Shown here piece by piece: positions 8,336 through 18,005 of a DNA stretch of 64,000 bases. Positions within the stretch are counted from its first letter, which is position 1, and the number at the start of each line of letters is the position of its first letter. The notes under the pieces are model-generated. The model made no database searches. It was not told the origin of the DNA and was given only the letters and a program-made list of their open reading frames with translations. Made by a program: the position numbers and the translations under genes. The DNA comes from Piscibacillus sp052246295 (GTDB lineage: Bacteria > Bacillota > Bacilli > Bacillales > Alkalibacillaceae): NCBI GenBank assembly GCA_052246295.1, contig JBQQCO010000010.1, one strand, 5' to 3'.

Positions 8336-9226
8336 ATGAATTTATTATCTATCAACGATTTATCGAATGAAAAGATTTTTAGAATTCTAGATGAAGCACA
8401 AGTAATACAAGAGCAGCGACACCCCCCTTTTTTGGACCTGACAGCCGCTCTGTTATTTTATGAACCATCAACACGAACGAAAATGAGCTTTGAGATGGCT
8501 TGTAAGAAGTCAGGGGTAGACCTATTAACATTTACCCCTGAGACTTCTAGTGTCACTAAGGGTGAATCTTTATATGACACTGTTAAAACAATGGAAGCAA
8601 TTGGTGCGGATTTTGTTGTCATTAGGCACCATAAAGAGCGCTATTATGAAGAGCTAATGAACCTTTCAATTCCCGTTATTAACGCAGGTGATGGGACAGG
8701 TGAACATCCGACACAGAGTTTACTAGACTTATTGACAATTCAACAGGAGTTTGGCTCATTTGAAGGATTACAAGTTGTAATTTGTGGAGATATTCTTCAT
8801 AGCCGGGTTGCAAGATCTAATGCATATGCACTTGAGAGGTTGGGAGCTAAAGTCTTACTAGTATCTAAACCCGAATGGCAAGATCACTCCTTATCTTTTG
8901 ATTACATTAGTATGAATGAAGCGGTGGAAATAGCAGATGTGTTAATGCTTCTAAGAGTGCAAAAAGAACGACATGAAGAATATAAGGATGATCAACATTA
9001 CCTAAAACACTATGGTTTAACAGTCGAACGAGAGAAGCTCATGAAGCCCAATGCCATTATTATGCATCCTGCGCCGATTAATCGTGGAATGGAGATTGAC
9101 TCATCATTAGTTGAATGTAAACGTTCAAGAATTTTTAAGCAAATGACCAATGGTGTTGCAGTTCGACAGGCAATTATTCATGCTTGCCTAAATAAAGGAG
9201 GAATATCGTATGACCTTACTCATTAA
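8336..9226 (+). CDS. pyrB: Aspartate carbamoyltransferase
   Basis: This 296-residue catalytic chain condenses carbamoyl phosphate with aspartate, the first committed step of pyrimidine synthesis. The carbamoyl-phosphate site FYEPSTRTKMSF is visible (STRT at 45-48), along with GTGEHPTQ and HPAPINRG. No pyrI regulatory chain is present, as expected in Bacillus. The ATG at 8336 has AAGGAG upstream. It overlaps pyrC by 17 bp. Confidence 0.97.
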   Translation: MNLLSINDLSNEKIFRILDEAQVIQEQRHPPFLDLTAALLFYEPSTRTKMSFEMACKKSGVDLLTFTPETSSVTKGESLYDTVKTMEAIGADFVVIRHHKERYYEELMNLSIPVINAGDGTGEHPTQSLLDLLTIQQEFGSFEGLQVVICGDILHSRVARSNAYALERLGAKVLLVSKPEWQDHSLSFDYISMNEAVEIADVLMLLRVQKERHEEYKDDQHYLKHYGLTVEREKLMKPNAIIMHPAPINRGMEIDSSLVECKRSRIFKQMTNGVAVRQAIIHACLNKGGISYDLTH

Positions 9227-10484
9227 AAACGCAAATCTATTAGATCATGGAGCTGTTGATGTATTTATTGAAAGAGGAAAGATCGCTTCAATTGGTAAAA
9301 ACTTAAGTGAAACATCTGATGAAATAATTGATGCGAACGGACAGTACTTATTCCCAGGCTTTGTTGATGTACACATTCACTTACGTGAACCAGGTGGCGA
9401 GTCTAAAGAAACCATTGCTTCCGGGACGCGTGCAGCGGCTCGTGGTGGCTTTACCACTGTTTGTTCGATGCCTAATACTAATCCTGTACCTGACTCTCAA
9501 GAGACATTACAAAACGTATTAGATCGAATTAACGAATCTGCCCATGTTCGAGTATTACCTTATGCTGCTATTACTAAAAAACAACTAGGAGGCACATTAG
9601 TAGACTTTGAAGCTCTAAAAAATCAAGGTGCTTTTGCTTTTACTGATGATGGAGTGGGAGTTCAATCAGCAGATATGATGTATAAAGCTATGAAACAAGC
9701 AAAACGTTCTAACGCATCAATTGTTGCGCATTGTGAAGAGAACTCTCTTGTATACAACGGTGTTATGCATGATGGTGAGAAAAATCAAGAATTAAACTTA
9801 CCTGGTATTCCTTCTATTAGTGAGTCTGTTCAAATAGCACGAGACGTTTTATTATCAGAAGCAACAGGTTGTCATTACCATGTTTGTCACGTTAGCACTA
9901 AAGAAGCGGTACGTGTGATTCGAGATGCTAAACGCGCAGGTATCCCTGTAACAGCTGAAGTTAGCCCTCATCATTTATTGTTGTCTGAAGATCATATCCC
10001 ATCTGATGATGCCAATTATAAAATGAACCCACCATTAAGATCAGAAGCCGATCGTCAAGCTCTAGTGGATGGTTTATTAGACGGTACAATTGATTGTATC
10101 GCTACTGACCACGCTCCTCATACAGAGCAGGAAAAATCAAATGGATTCCTTAATTCTCCTTTTGGAATCGTTGGTTTAGAAACGGCATTTCCACTTTTAT
10201 ATACACATTTAGTGAAAAAGAAAATTTTTAGCTTAAAACAACTCGTTGATTGGTTAACAGTAAAACCGTCTCAAGTTTTCGGACTTCCATATGGCAAGTT
10301 ATCTATTAGCGCACCGGCCGATCTAGTATTAATAGATTTAGATCAAGAAGTAGCCATAGATAAATCTCAATTTGCCTCAAAGGGACGCAATACACCATTT
10401 GAAGGCTGGAAAGTTAAAGGGCTACCAGTGGTAACGATCGTGGAAGGTGAAGTTGTATATAGAAAGGATGAGATCCATGTCTAA
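9210..10484 (+). CDS. pyrC: Dihydroorotase
   Basis: The 424-residue zinc amidohydrolase cyclises carbamoyl aspartate to dihydroorotate. Metal-binding HIH is at residues 55-57 in DVHIHLREPG, the signature of class I dihydroorotases; ATDHAPHT supplies a further metal ligand. The gene begins inside the 3' end of pyrB, behind an AAAGGAGG site, and overlaps carA by 8 bp. Confidence 0.97.
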   Translation: MTLLIKNANLLDHGAVDVFIERGKIASIGKNLSETSDEIIDANGQYLFPGFVDVHIHLREPGGESKETIASGTRAAARGGFTTVCSMPNTNPVPDSQETLQNVLDRINESAHVRVLPYAAITKKQLGGTLVDFEALKNQGAFAFTDDGVGVQSADMMYKAMKQAKRSNASIVAHCEENSLVYNGVMHDGEKNQELNLPGIPSISESVQIARDVLLSEATGCHYHVCHVSTKEAVRVIRDAKRAGIPVTAEVSPHHLLLSEDHIPSDDANYKMNPPLRSEADRQALVDGLLDGTIDCIATDHAPHTEQEKSNGFLNSPFGIVGLETAFPLLYTHLVKKKIFSLKQLVDWLTVKPSQVFGLPYGKLSISAPADLVLIDLDQEVAIDKSQFASKGRNTPFEGWKVKGLPVVTIVEGEVVYRKDEIHV

Positions 10485-11562
10485 ACGATACTTATTATTA
10501 GAAGATGGAACATTATTTGAAGGTAAAGCTTTTGGGGCTGAAGTTTGTGAGCAATATGGAGAAGTGGTTTTCAACACAGGTATGACAGGATATCAGGAAA
10601 CATTATCTGACCCTTCTTATTGCGATCAGTTTGTTGTCATGACGTACCCTTTAATCGGTAATTACGGAGTGAATCGAGATGATTTTGAGACAATAAATCC
10701 AGCAATCTCGGGATTAATTGTAAGAGAATGTACAGAATATCCGTCCAACTTTAGAAATGAATGGGCTCTAGATGATTATTTGAAGCATAAAAATATACCA
10801 GGCTTAGCAAACATTGATACAAGACGTCTTGTTAAAAAAATTCGAGAAAAAGGTACAATGAAAGGCTTCATGGTTGATTCAATTGAAGACTTTAATAACG
10901 CGTTAGAGCAACTTAATCTTTATGAGTTTCCAAGTGACCAAGTAAAACGTGTCTCAACTGTCAAACCATATGTCGTACCTGGTAAGGGTGAACGTATTGT
11001 ATTAGTTGATTTTGGTATGAAGCATGGAATCTTAAGAGAGTTTACGCAACGACATTGTCATATCACAGTCGTTCCATATAACACAACGGCTGACGAAATT
11101 CTCCAGTTAAAACCAGACGGTGTGATGTTATCAAATGGTCCAGGAGATCCGAAAGATGTGAAAGAAGGTATTGAGCTCGTGAAAGGCCTTATGGGGAAAG
11201 TTCCATTGTTTGGAATTTGTCTAGGCCACCAACTAATTGCGTTAGCGTTTGGAGCGGATACGCATAAAATGAAGTTTGGTCATAGGGGGAGCAATCACCC
11301 AGTTAAAGACTTACTAACAGGGGAAGTTTGGATGACGTCTCAAAACCATGGTTATTCAGTAACGAAAGAATCGTTATCACAAACAAGTCTAACAGTTACT
11401 CAAATTGCTTTAAATGATAATACAATCGAAGGCCTAGAGCATGAACTATATGATGTGTTTTCAGTTCAATATCATCCGGAAAGTTCTCCTGGCCCACATG
11501 ATTCTAACTCATTATTTGATCAATTTCTAGACAAGATTAAAGGAGGAGTTATTCATGCCTAA
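10477..11562 (+). CDS. carA: Carbamoyl phosphate synthase, glutaminase (small) subunit
   Basis: The 361-residue subunit hydrolyses glutamine to supply ammonia to CarB. The class I amidotransferase nucleophile is C248 in FGICLGHQL, and the His/Glu pair is in QYHPESSPGP. The ATG at 10477 (MSKRYLLLEDG) follows AGAAAGG; an upstream in-frame start at 10447 lies well inside pyrC. In Bacillus nomenclature this is pyrAA, the pyrimidine-specific enzyme. Overlap with carB is 8 bp. Confidence 0.96.
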   Translation: MSKRYLLLEDGTLFEGKAFGAEVCEQYGEVVFNTGMTGYQETLSDPSYCDQFVVMTYPLIGNYGVNRDDFETINPAISGLIVRECTEYPSNFRNEWALDDYLKHKNIPGLANIDTRRLVKKIREKGTMKGFMVDSIEDFNNALEQLNLYEFPSDQVKRVSTVKPYVVPGKGERIVLVDFGMKHGILREFTQRHCHITVVPYNTTADEILQLKPDGVMLSNGPGDPKDVKEGIELVKGLMGKVPLFGICLGHQLIALAFGADTHKMKFGHRGSNHPVKDLLTGEVWMTSQNHGYSVTKESLSQTSLTVTQIALNDNTIEGLEHELYDVFSVQYHPESSPGPHDSNSLFDQFLDKIKGGVIHA

Positions 11563-14500
11563 ACGTACAGACATCGAAAAAATTCTCGTCATCGGATCTG
11601 GCCCTATTATCATTGGTCAAGCGGCAGAATTTGATTATGCAGGAACTCAAGCTTGTCAGGCATTAAAAGAAGAAGGTTACAAAGTGGTATTGGCTAACTC
11701 AAATCCGGCTACCATTATGACGGATGATACGATGGCAGATGAAATATACATGGAGCCGTTAACGCCAGAATTTTTAACAAAAATTATTCGTAAAGAACAA
11801 CCTGATGCTATTTTGCCAACGTTAGGGGGCCAGACTGGGTTGAATATGGCGATGGAGCTTGATCGTCGTGGAATCTTAGAAGAATATGACGTAGAGTTAT
11901 TAGGTACGAAGCTAAGTGCCATTCAACAAGCTGAAGATCGAGATTCGTTTAGAAGTTTGATGTACGAGTTAAATCAGCCTGTTCCAGAAAGTGATATAGT
12001 TCAATCAATAGATGAAGCAAGACAATTCGCTAATTCGATTGGTTATCCTGTCATCATTCGTCCTGCTTATACGATGGGTGGAACAGGAGGAGGTATTTGT
12101 GAGACTGAAAAAGAACTAATTGAAATTGTACGAAATGGTTTAGATGCTTCACCAGTTAATCAATGTTTAATCGAAAAGTGTATCGCAGGTTTTAAGGAAA
12201 TAGAATACGAAGTTATGCGTGATGGAGAAGACCATGCAATTGTTGTGTGTAACATGGAAAATATTGATCCGGTCGGTATTCATACAGGCGATTCTATTGT
12301 TGTAGCTCCATCTCAAACATTAAGTGATCAGGAATATCAAATGCTTAGAAATGTCTCACTAAAAATTATTCGCGCACTTCAAATTGAGGGTGGTTGTAAT
12401 GTTCAATTAGCCTTAGATCCTAACAGCTTTGACTATTATGTCATTGAGGTTAATCCACGTGTAAGCAGATCATCTGCATTAGCTTCAAAAGCAACAGGCT
12501 ATCCGATCGCACGAATTGCAGCTAAGATAGCGGTTGGTCTAACCTTAGATGAAATGATTAATCCAGTTACGGGGTCTACATATTCTCACTTTGAACCAGC
12601 TCTAGACTACGTTGTAACTAAAATTCCTCGTTGGCCATTTGATAAATTTCATGCTGCAAACCGAACACTTGGAACTCAGATGAAGGCAACAGGTGAAGTG
12701 ATGGGGATTGGGCGTAACTTAGAAGAATCCTTATTAAAATCTGTTCGCTCATTAGAAATTTGTACGAATGATTTATCTTTACCTAAAGTTGAACAGATCT
12801 CAATGGAAACCTTAATGAAGCGTCTCAAGAAGGCTGATGATGAACGATTATTTTTAATTGCTGAAGCATTTAGAAGAGGTTTTACGTTAGAAGATGTGCA
12901 TCATTATACGGAAATTGACCTGTTCTTCCTATACAAGATCAAAGGGATGATCGACTTAGAGAAAAAACTAGAAAACAATCATTGGAATCTAGACCTTTTA
13001 CATGAAGCGAAACAAAAAGGGTTTATGGATGAAACGATTGCAAGGCTATGGCAGGCGAATGAAGAAGAGGTTCGCTCGTTTAGAGTGATGAATGACTTTA
13101 CACCAGTTTATAAAATGGTTGATACTTGCGCAGCTGAGTTTACATCCGAAACACCATATTTCTATAGCACATATGAAGACGAAAATGAATCTGTCGTTAC
13201 AAAACGCAAGAAAATATTAGTTATTGGCTCTGGTCCAATCAGAATTGGTCAAGGGATTGAATTTGATTATGCAACGGTTCATTCTGTTTTAGCACTTAAA
13301 GAAGCGGGATATGAAGCAATCATTATGAACAATAACCCTGAAACCGTATCAACAGATTTTCAAGTGTCCGATAAACTCTACTTCGAACCATTAACACTAG
13401 AAGATGTTTTAAATGTCATTGATTTAGAGCAGCCTGAAGGGGTCATTGTCCAGTTTGGAGGGCAGACAGCCATCTCATTAGTCAATGGGCTTGAAGCGTA
13501 TGGCGTTCCAATTTTAGGAACAACAAAACAATCGATTGATATGGCTGAAGACCGTGATCAATTTGAACAAATGCTAGAAGGATTATCCATACCAAGACCT
13601 GAGGCACGAATTGCAACAAGTGAAGAAGAAGCCGTTAGCTTAGCAAAGGAGCTGGGTTTCCCAGTATTAGTAAGGCCTTCTTATGTACTCGGTGGTCGTG
13701 CTATGGAGATAGTATACGATGAAAGCGACTTAAGACATTATATGAAATACGCAGTTGAGGTTCATAAAGATAAACCAGTTTTAATCGATCGCTATTTAAC
13801 GGGAACCGAATTAGAAGTCGATGCGATCTGTGATGGACATACGGTTGTGATTCCTGGAGTCATGGAACATATTGAACGAGCAGGTGTACACTCGGGTGAT
13901 TCAATTGCTGTCTACCCAACTCAAAACATAACACAAGAGGTTAAAGACCGTTGTGTAAATATCACTAAAAAAATTGCTCAAGAGCTACAAATTGTTGGTT
14001 TAATTAACATTCAATTTGTATATCATCAAGGCGAGGTATATGTCTTAGAAGTTAATCCACGCTCAAGTCGTACGGTTCCATTTTTAAGTAAAATTACAGG
14101 GGTGACGATGGCAAATATCGCGACTCAAGTCATGCTTGGTAAGTCACTTAAAGAATTAGGATATGATGACGGTATTGTCCCAGAGAAGGATTTAATCTCT
14201 GTTAAAGTTCCGGTGTTTTCTTTTGAGAAATTAAGAAGTGTCGACATTACGTTAGGGCCAGAGATGAAGTCAACGGGAGAAGTGATTGGTCGAGACCGTC
14301 AACTGGAAAAGGCACTGTATAAAGGGATTATTGCTTCAGGATTAAAAGTTCCAACTGAAGGAGCAGTCCTCATTACTGTTGCAGATCCTGATAAAAGAGA
14401 AATGCAGTCGATTGCGAGTCGCTTTCATGCCATCGGATTTGAATTATATGCAACAGAAGGCTCTGCGAAGGTGATCGAAGCAATGGGCATCCCAGTACGT

Positions 14501-14755
14501 ACAGTCAATAAAATTGGTACGAAAAATAACTTGCTCGATTTAATAGAATCAGGCAAAGTTCAGTTTGTCATCAATACACTATCGCGTGGTAAGCAACCAC
14601 ACACTGATGGATTTAGAATTAGACGTGAAGCGGTTGAACATGGTGTTGCCTGTCTAACGTCATTGGATACTGCTAAGGCGATTCTAAGTGTCATTGAGTC
14701 AATGACCTTCACTGCAAAACCTATGCCTAAGTCAGAATCGGTGGTGTTAGTTTAG
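11555..14755 (+). CDS. carB: Carbamoyl phosphate synthase, synthetase (large) subunit
   Basis: The 1,066-residue protein has two homologous ATP-grasp halves: the pattern GSGPIIIGQAAEFDYAGTQ near the start recurs as GSGPIRIGQGIEFDYATVH near residue 555. The C-terminal 140 residues form the allosteric MGS-like domain. It phosphorylates bicarbonate and carbamate to make carbamoyl phosphate. This is pyrAB in B. subtilis nomenclature. Its stop directly abuts the pyrK start. Confidence 0.98.
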   Translation: MPKRTDIEKILVIGSGPIIIGQAAEFDYAGTQACQALKEEGYKVVLANSNPATIMTDDTMADEIYMEPLTPEFLTKIIRKEQPDAILPTLGGQTGLNMAMELDRRGILEEYDVELLGTKLSAIQQAEDRDSFRSLMYELNQPVPESDIVQSIDEARQFANSIGYPVIIRPAYTMGGTGGGICETEKELIEIVRNGLDASPVNQCLIEKCIAGFKEIEYEVMRDGEDHAIVVCNMENIDPVGIHTGDSIVVAPSQTLSDQEYQMLRNVSLKIIRALQIEGGCNVQLALDPNSFDYYVIEVNPRVSRSSALASKATGYPIARIAAKIAVGLTLDEMINPVTGSTYSHFEPALDYVVTKIPRWPFDKFHAANRTLGTQMKATGEVMGIGRNLEESLLKSVRSLEICTNDLSLPKVEQISMETLMKRLKKADDERLFLIAEAFRRGFTLEDVHHYTEIDLFFLYKIKGMIDLEKKLENNHWNLDLLHEAKQKGFMDETIARLWQANEEEVRSFRVMNDFTPVYKMVDTCAAEFTSETPYFYSTYEDENESVVTKRKKILVIGSGPIRIGQGIEFDYATVHSVLALKEAGYEAIIMNNNPETVSTDFQVSDKLYFEPLTLEDVLNVIDLEQPEGVIVQFGGQTAISLVNGLEAYGVPILGTTKQSIDMAEDRDQFEQMLEGLSIPRPEARIATSEEEAVSLAKELGFPVLVRPSYVLGGRAMEIVYDESDLRHYMKYAVEVHKDKPVLIDRYLTGTELEVDAICDGHTVVIPGVMEHIERAGVHSGDSIAVYPTQNITQEVKDRCVNITKKIAQELQIVGLINIQFVYHQGEVYVLEVNPRSSRTVPFLSKITGVTMANIATQVMLGKSLKELGYDDGIVPEKDLISVKVPVFSFEKLRSVDITLGPEMKSTGEVIGRDRQLEKALYKGIIASGLKVPTEGAVLITVADPDKREMQSIASRFHAIGFELYATEGSAKVIEAMGIPVRTVNKIGTKNNLLDLIESGKVQFVINTLSRGKQPHTDGFRIRREAVEHGVACLTSLDTAKAILSVIESMTFTAKPMPKSESVVLV

Positions 14756-15517
14756 ATGATTCAAGAATTGATGAAGATTAAATCCAATCAATTAATTGCG
14801 TTTGAAACTTATGAACTGATTGTGGAAGGTGCACTGGTTCAACAGATTCAACAGCCTGGACAATTCGTTCATATGAAAATTGGAGAAGGGAACGCGCATA
14901 TGCTGCGCCGCCCTTTTTCCATAGCTGACTATGATTATGAAACGAACGAATTAGTGATCATTTATAAAGTAATTGGTGACGGCACGAAATGGCTGAGTGA
15001 ACGTCACAAAGGCGAACTCCTTAACGTATTAGGACCTATCGGAAATGGCTTTGACATTAAAACGGTAGAACATCAACACATTTTAGTGGTCGGTGGCGGT
15101 GTTGGCGTTCCACCATTATATAATTTAGTGAAACAACTGAGTTCTTTTAATAAAGTGACTGCCATTCTAGGCTACCAATCTAAGGGGGCAGTATTTTATG
15201 AAACTAATTTTAATAGATTTGCCGAGACATATATTGCGACAGATGATGGAACATATGGTTTTAAAGGTCTAGTGACAGAAGCCATCGATCAGTTAGAATT
15301 GCCAATTGACTCTTACTATTCATGTGGACCACTAGGAATGCTAAGAGCGGTACAACATAAATTAGATAAGCATCATGGATATTTATCAGTTGAAGAACGG
15401 ATGGGGTGCGGAGTTGGTGCGTGTTTTGCCTGTGTTTGCCAGGCCGATAATGATAAAGGATATGTGAAAATATGCCAAGATGGCCCAGTATTTTCATCAA
15501 GCGAGGTGACCTTATGA
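14756..15517 (+). CDS. pyrK: Dihydroorotate dehydrogenase, electron transfer subunit
   Basis: The 253-residue flavoprotein carries FAD and a [2Fe-2S] cluster and passes electrons from PyrD to NAD. The FAD-binding RRPFSIAD and the NAD-site GGGVGVPPLY are visible, as is the C-terminal cluster motif CGVGACFACVC with a further Cys in KICQDG. The ATG follows the carB stop with no gap, and its stop overlaps the pyrD start (ATGA). The pair defines the type 1B dehydrogenase. Confidence 0.96.
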   Translation: MIQELMKIKSNQLIAFETYELIVEGALVQQIQQPGQFVHMKIGEGNAHMLRRPFSIADYDYETNELVIIYKVIGDGTKWLSERHKGELLNVLGPIGNGFDIKTVEHQHILVVGGGVGVPPLYNLVKQLSSFNKVTAILGYQSKGAVFYETNFNRFAETYIATDDGTYGFKGLVTEAIDQLELPIDSYYSCGPLGMLRAVQHKLDKHHGYLSVEERMGCGVGACFACVCQADNDKGYVKICQDGPVFSSSEVTL

Positions 15518-16422
15518 ATCTATCAGTGAACTTCAGTGGACTAGAGTTGAAAAATCCGATTATGCCTGCGTCAGGTTGTTTTGGATTTGGTAAAGAGTTT
15601 AGTGAATTTTATGACCTAAACGAGTTAGGTGCGATTGTGATTAAAGCGGCTACAGGAAAGTCACGCTTTGGGAACCCGACACCACGTGTTGCAGAGACTC
15701 CGTCAGGCATGCTTAATGCGATTGGCCTACAAAACCCTGGGGTAGATGGAATTATTCAAAATGAATTACCTTTCTTAAAGTCGTTTGACACACCAGTCAT
15801 AGCAAATGTTGCTGGGAGTACTGAAGAGGAATATTTAGAGGTTACTGAAAAATTAACGAATGAAGAGTCTATTAAGGCGTTAGAGTTAAATATATCATGC
15901 CCGAACGTTAAAGAAGGTGGCATCCAGTTCGGCACAGACCCAGAATTAGCCTATCAACTTACTAACAGAGTCAGAAGTGCAACCACTAAACCATTATTTG
16001 TTAAATTATCACCTAATGTGACGGATATTGTTAGTATTGCTAAAGCCATTGAAGAAGCGGGTGCTGACGGTTTCGCCATGATCAACACATTAACTGGTAT
16101 GAGAATAGATTTGAACTCAAGAAAGCCATTAATAGCTAATGAAACTGGCGGGTTATCTGGTCCAGCTATTAAACCAATTGCGATTAGAATGATTCATCAA
16201 GTACGCCAACACACGTCTCTTCCAATTATCGGCATGGGAGGAATCTGTACGGCTGAAGATGTGCTTGAATTTTTAATGGCAGGTGCAAATGCAGTTGCCG
16301 TTGGGACAGCCAACTTTCAAAATCCTTATATATGTAAAGAAATTATTGAGGAGTTGCCTTCCGTTTTAAAGAAGTACGGCTATCATTCAATTGAAGAGGT
16401 AAGGGAGGCCGTTATGTCGTGA
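15514..16422 (+). CDS. pyrD: Dihydroorotate dehydrogenase, catalytic subunit (class 1B)
   Basis: The 302-residue FMN enzyme oxidises dihydroorotate to orotate. It opens MNLSVNFSGLELKNPIMPAS and contains the active-site NISCPNVKEGG, with the cysteine base typical of class 1, plus the phosphate-binding GMGGI. The ATG at 15514 overlaps the pyrK stop; a longer frame from 15472 lies inside pyrK. Overlap with pyrF is 4 bp. Confidence 0.96.
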   Translation: MNLSVNFSGLELKNPIMPASGCFGFGKEFSEFYDLNELGAIVIKAATGKSRFGNPTPRVAETPSGMLNAIGLQNPGVDGIIQNELPFLKSFDTPVIANVAGSTEEEYLEVTEKLTNEESIKALELNISCPNVKEGGIQFGTDPELAYQLTNRVRSATTKPLFVKLSPNVTDIVSIAKAIEEAGADGFAMINTLTGMRIDLNSRKPLIANETGGLSGPAIKPIAIRMIHQVRQHTSLPIIGMGGICTAEDVLEFLMAGANAVAVGTANFQNPYICKEIIEELPSVLKKYGYHSIEEVREAVMS

Positions 16423-17135
16423 AGAAGCAGATTTATATTGCATTAGATGTTAAGTCAAAAGATGACGCGATCCGTTTTTTGAAAATAAATCAATTGCAGG
16501 GTGTACCAGTAAAAGTGGGCATGCAATTATTTTATAGAGAAGGGCCTGAATTAATAAAAGAGTTAAAAGGTTCAGGTCATCCGATATTTTTAGACTTGAA
16601 GTTGCACGACATCCCCAATACTGTTTATCAATCGATGAAAAGTTTAGCTGCTTTAGAAATCGATCTAGTTAATGTTCATGCTTCTGGTGGTTTAGACATG
16701 ATGAGAGCTGCTAAAGACGGTCTAGTGGGTGTGTGTGGTGAACGAGCACCTAAATTAATTGCGGTGACACAATTAACGTCTACTAGTAAGGAAATGTTAT
16801 CAAAAGAACTATTAATAGATCGCCCTATGGAACAAGTGGTAGATTCTTATGCTTTATCAGCTAAGAGAGCGGGTTTAGATGGTGTTGTATGTTCTGTTTG
16901 GGAAGCAAAGCAGATAAAAGAATCTTGTGGCGAATCGTTTCTGACTCTTACACCAGGTATTCGATTAGAAGATGACGATGCACACGATCAAAAGCGCGTC
17001 TCAACACCTTCTGAAGCCACCTATTCTAACTATTTAGTAATAGGGCGTAGCATTACAAAAGCGAAGGATCCAAAATCTGCTTATGAACGAGCTTTAAGGG
17101 AGTGGAACTATGAGCATCGCAAAACAATTAATTAA
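16419..17135 (+). CDS. pyrF: Orotidine 5'-phosphate decarboxylase
   Basis: The 238-residue TIM-barrel enzyme makes UMP from OMP. The catalytic signature DLKLHDIPNTV is intact. The start is GTG at 16419 (MKKQIYIALDVKS), overlapping the pyrD stop. The C-terminal NYLVIGRSIT phosphate-binding segment is present. It overlaps pyrE by 26 bp, an unusually long overlap, although the pyrE start has its own AAGGGAG site inside pyrF. Confidence 0.97.
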   Translation: MKKQIYIALDVKSKDDAIRFLKINQLQGVPVKVGMQLFYREGPELIKELKGSGHPIFLDLKLHDIPNTVYQSMKSLAALEIDLVNVHASGGLDMMRAAKDGLVGVCGERAPKLIAVTQLTSTSKEMLSKELLIDRPMEQVVDSYALSAKRAGLDGVVCSVWEAKQIKESCGESFLTLTPGIRLEDDDAHDQKRVSTPSEATYSNYLVIGRSITKAKDPKSAYERALREWNYEHRKTIN

Positions 17136-17712
17136 GATTGGAGCATTAAAACTAGATACAGAGAATTATTTTACTTGGACATCAGGTATTAAATCTCCAA
17201 TATATTGTGATAACCGTTTAATTATATCTTATCCAGACGTTAGAAATGAAGTAATCGATCAAATGGTAGAGAGGATAAAAGCTGAGTATTCACAGGTTGA
17301 GGTCATTGCAGGTTGCGCAACAGCTGGAATCCCACATGCAGCATGGGTCGCTGACCGGTTGAATTTACCTATGGTCTACGTTAGAGGTAAGGCAAAGAGC
17401 CACGGTATGAACAACCAAATTGAAGGCAAGATTGAACACGGACAACGAGTACTTGTGATTGAAGACTTAATCTCCACCGGCGGAAGCTCCATAAAAGCAG
17501 CAAACGCTGTAAAAGAGGCTGGAGGAAATGTGTTAGGCATCGTGTCTATTTTTTCATACAATCTGAAAAAGAGTCTAGATAGCATGGATCAGGAAGGGTA
17601 TGTGTCGGATAGTTTGTTAACGTTTGATCGATTGTTGGATGAATTAACTGTAGAAGGACAATTTAGTCAAACAGAAGTTGACGAATTACTAGACTGGCGC
17701 GATTCACTATAA
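17110..17712 (+). CDS. pyrE: Orotate phosphoribosyltransferase
   Basis: The 200-residue enzyme joins orotate to PRPP, giving OMP. It has the PRPP motif VLVIEDLISTGGSS and the N-terminal KSPIYCDNR substrate region. It is the last gene of the pyr operon. In B. subtilis a cysteine/sulfate gene cluster follows; here a repeat patch and a lipoprotein gene follow instead. Confidence 0.97.
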   Translation: MSIAKQLIKIGALKLDTENYFTWTSGIKSPIYCDNRLIISYPDVRNEVIDQMVERIKAEYSQVEVIAGCATAGIPHAAWVADRLNLPMVYVRGKAKSHGMNNQIEGKIEHGQRVLVIEDLISTGGSSIKAANAVKEAGGNVLGIVSIFSYNLKKSLDSMDQEGYVSDSLLTFDRLLDELTVEGQFSQTEVDELLDWRDSL

Positions 17713-17746
17713 ACGTTACTTATCTAAGTATATGGTCAACAAGCTG

Positions 17747-17886
17747 ATTGAGATTCCGCCAAAGCGGTGTGAGATCTCGCCGAAGTGGGTGTGATCTCGC
17801 CGAAGTGGGGTGAATTTTCGCCGAAGCGGAATGTGATTTCTGAAGTGGGATGAGATTTCGCTGAAGAGGAGTGTGATCTCGACATT
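17747..17886. repeat. Degenerate ~21-bp tandem repeats downstream of pyrE
   Basis: About six imperfect units of roughly 19-22 bp share the core ATYTCGCCGAAGTGGG, for example GATCTCGCCGAAGTGGG at two adjacent positions. No credible gene lies here. The 17,713-18,005 gap otherwise holds only the hairpin at 17,933. Confidence 0.75.
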
Positions 17887-17932
17887 CAAGTCTTAAGCAA
17901 TCGTTGTGCTTATGGAATTAGTGTGAATTTTG

Positions 17933-17974
17933 AGCCGAGTGCTAGGATACCATTTTTACTCCTAACACACGGCT
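17933..17974. terminator. Imperfect hairpin between pyrE and the lipoprotein gene
   Basis: The arms AGCCGAGTGCTAGGA and TCCTAACACACGGCT pair over 13 of 15 positions. T-rich tracts lie on both sides (TATTCTAGTTTTAG on plus; CAAAATT on minus), consistent with a shared terminator for the convergent genes. Confidence 0.6.
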
Positions 17975-18005
17975 TATTCTAGTTTTAGTTCATAGTCACA
18001 ACCCT

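Noticed and set aside
10447..10476. Longer start for carA
   Set aside because: The extra residues do not resemble the family start and the ribosome site lies just before 10477.
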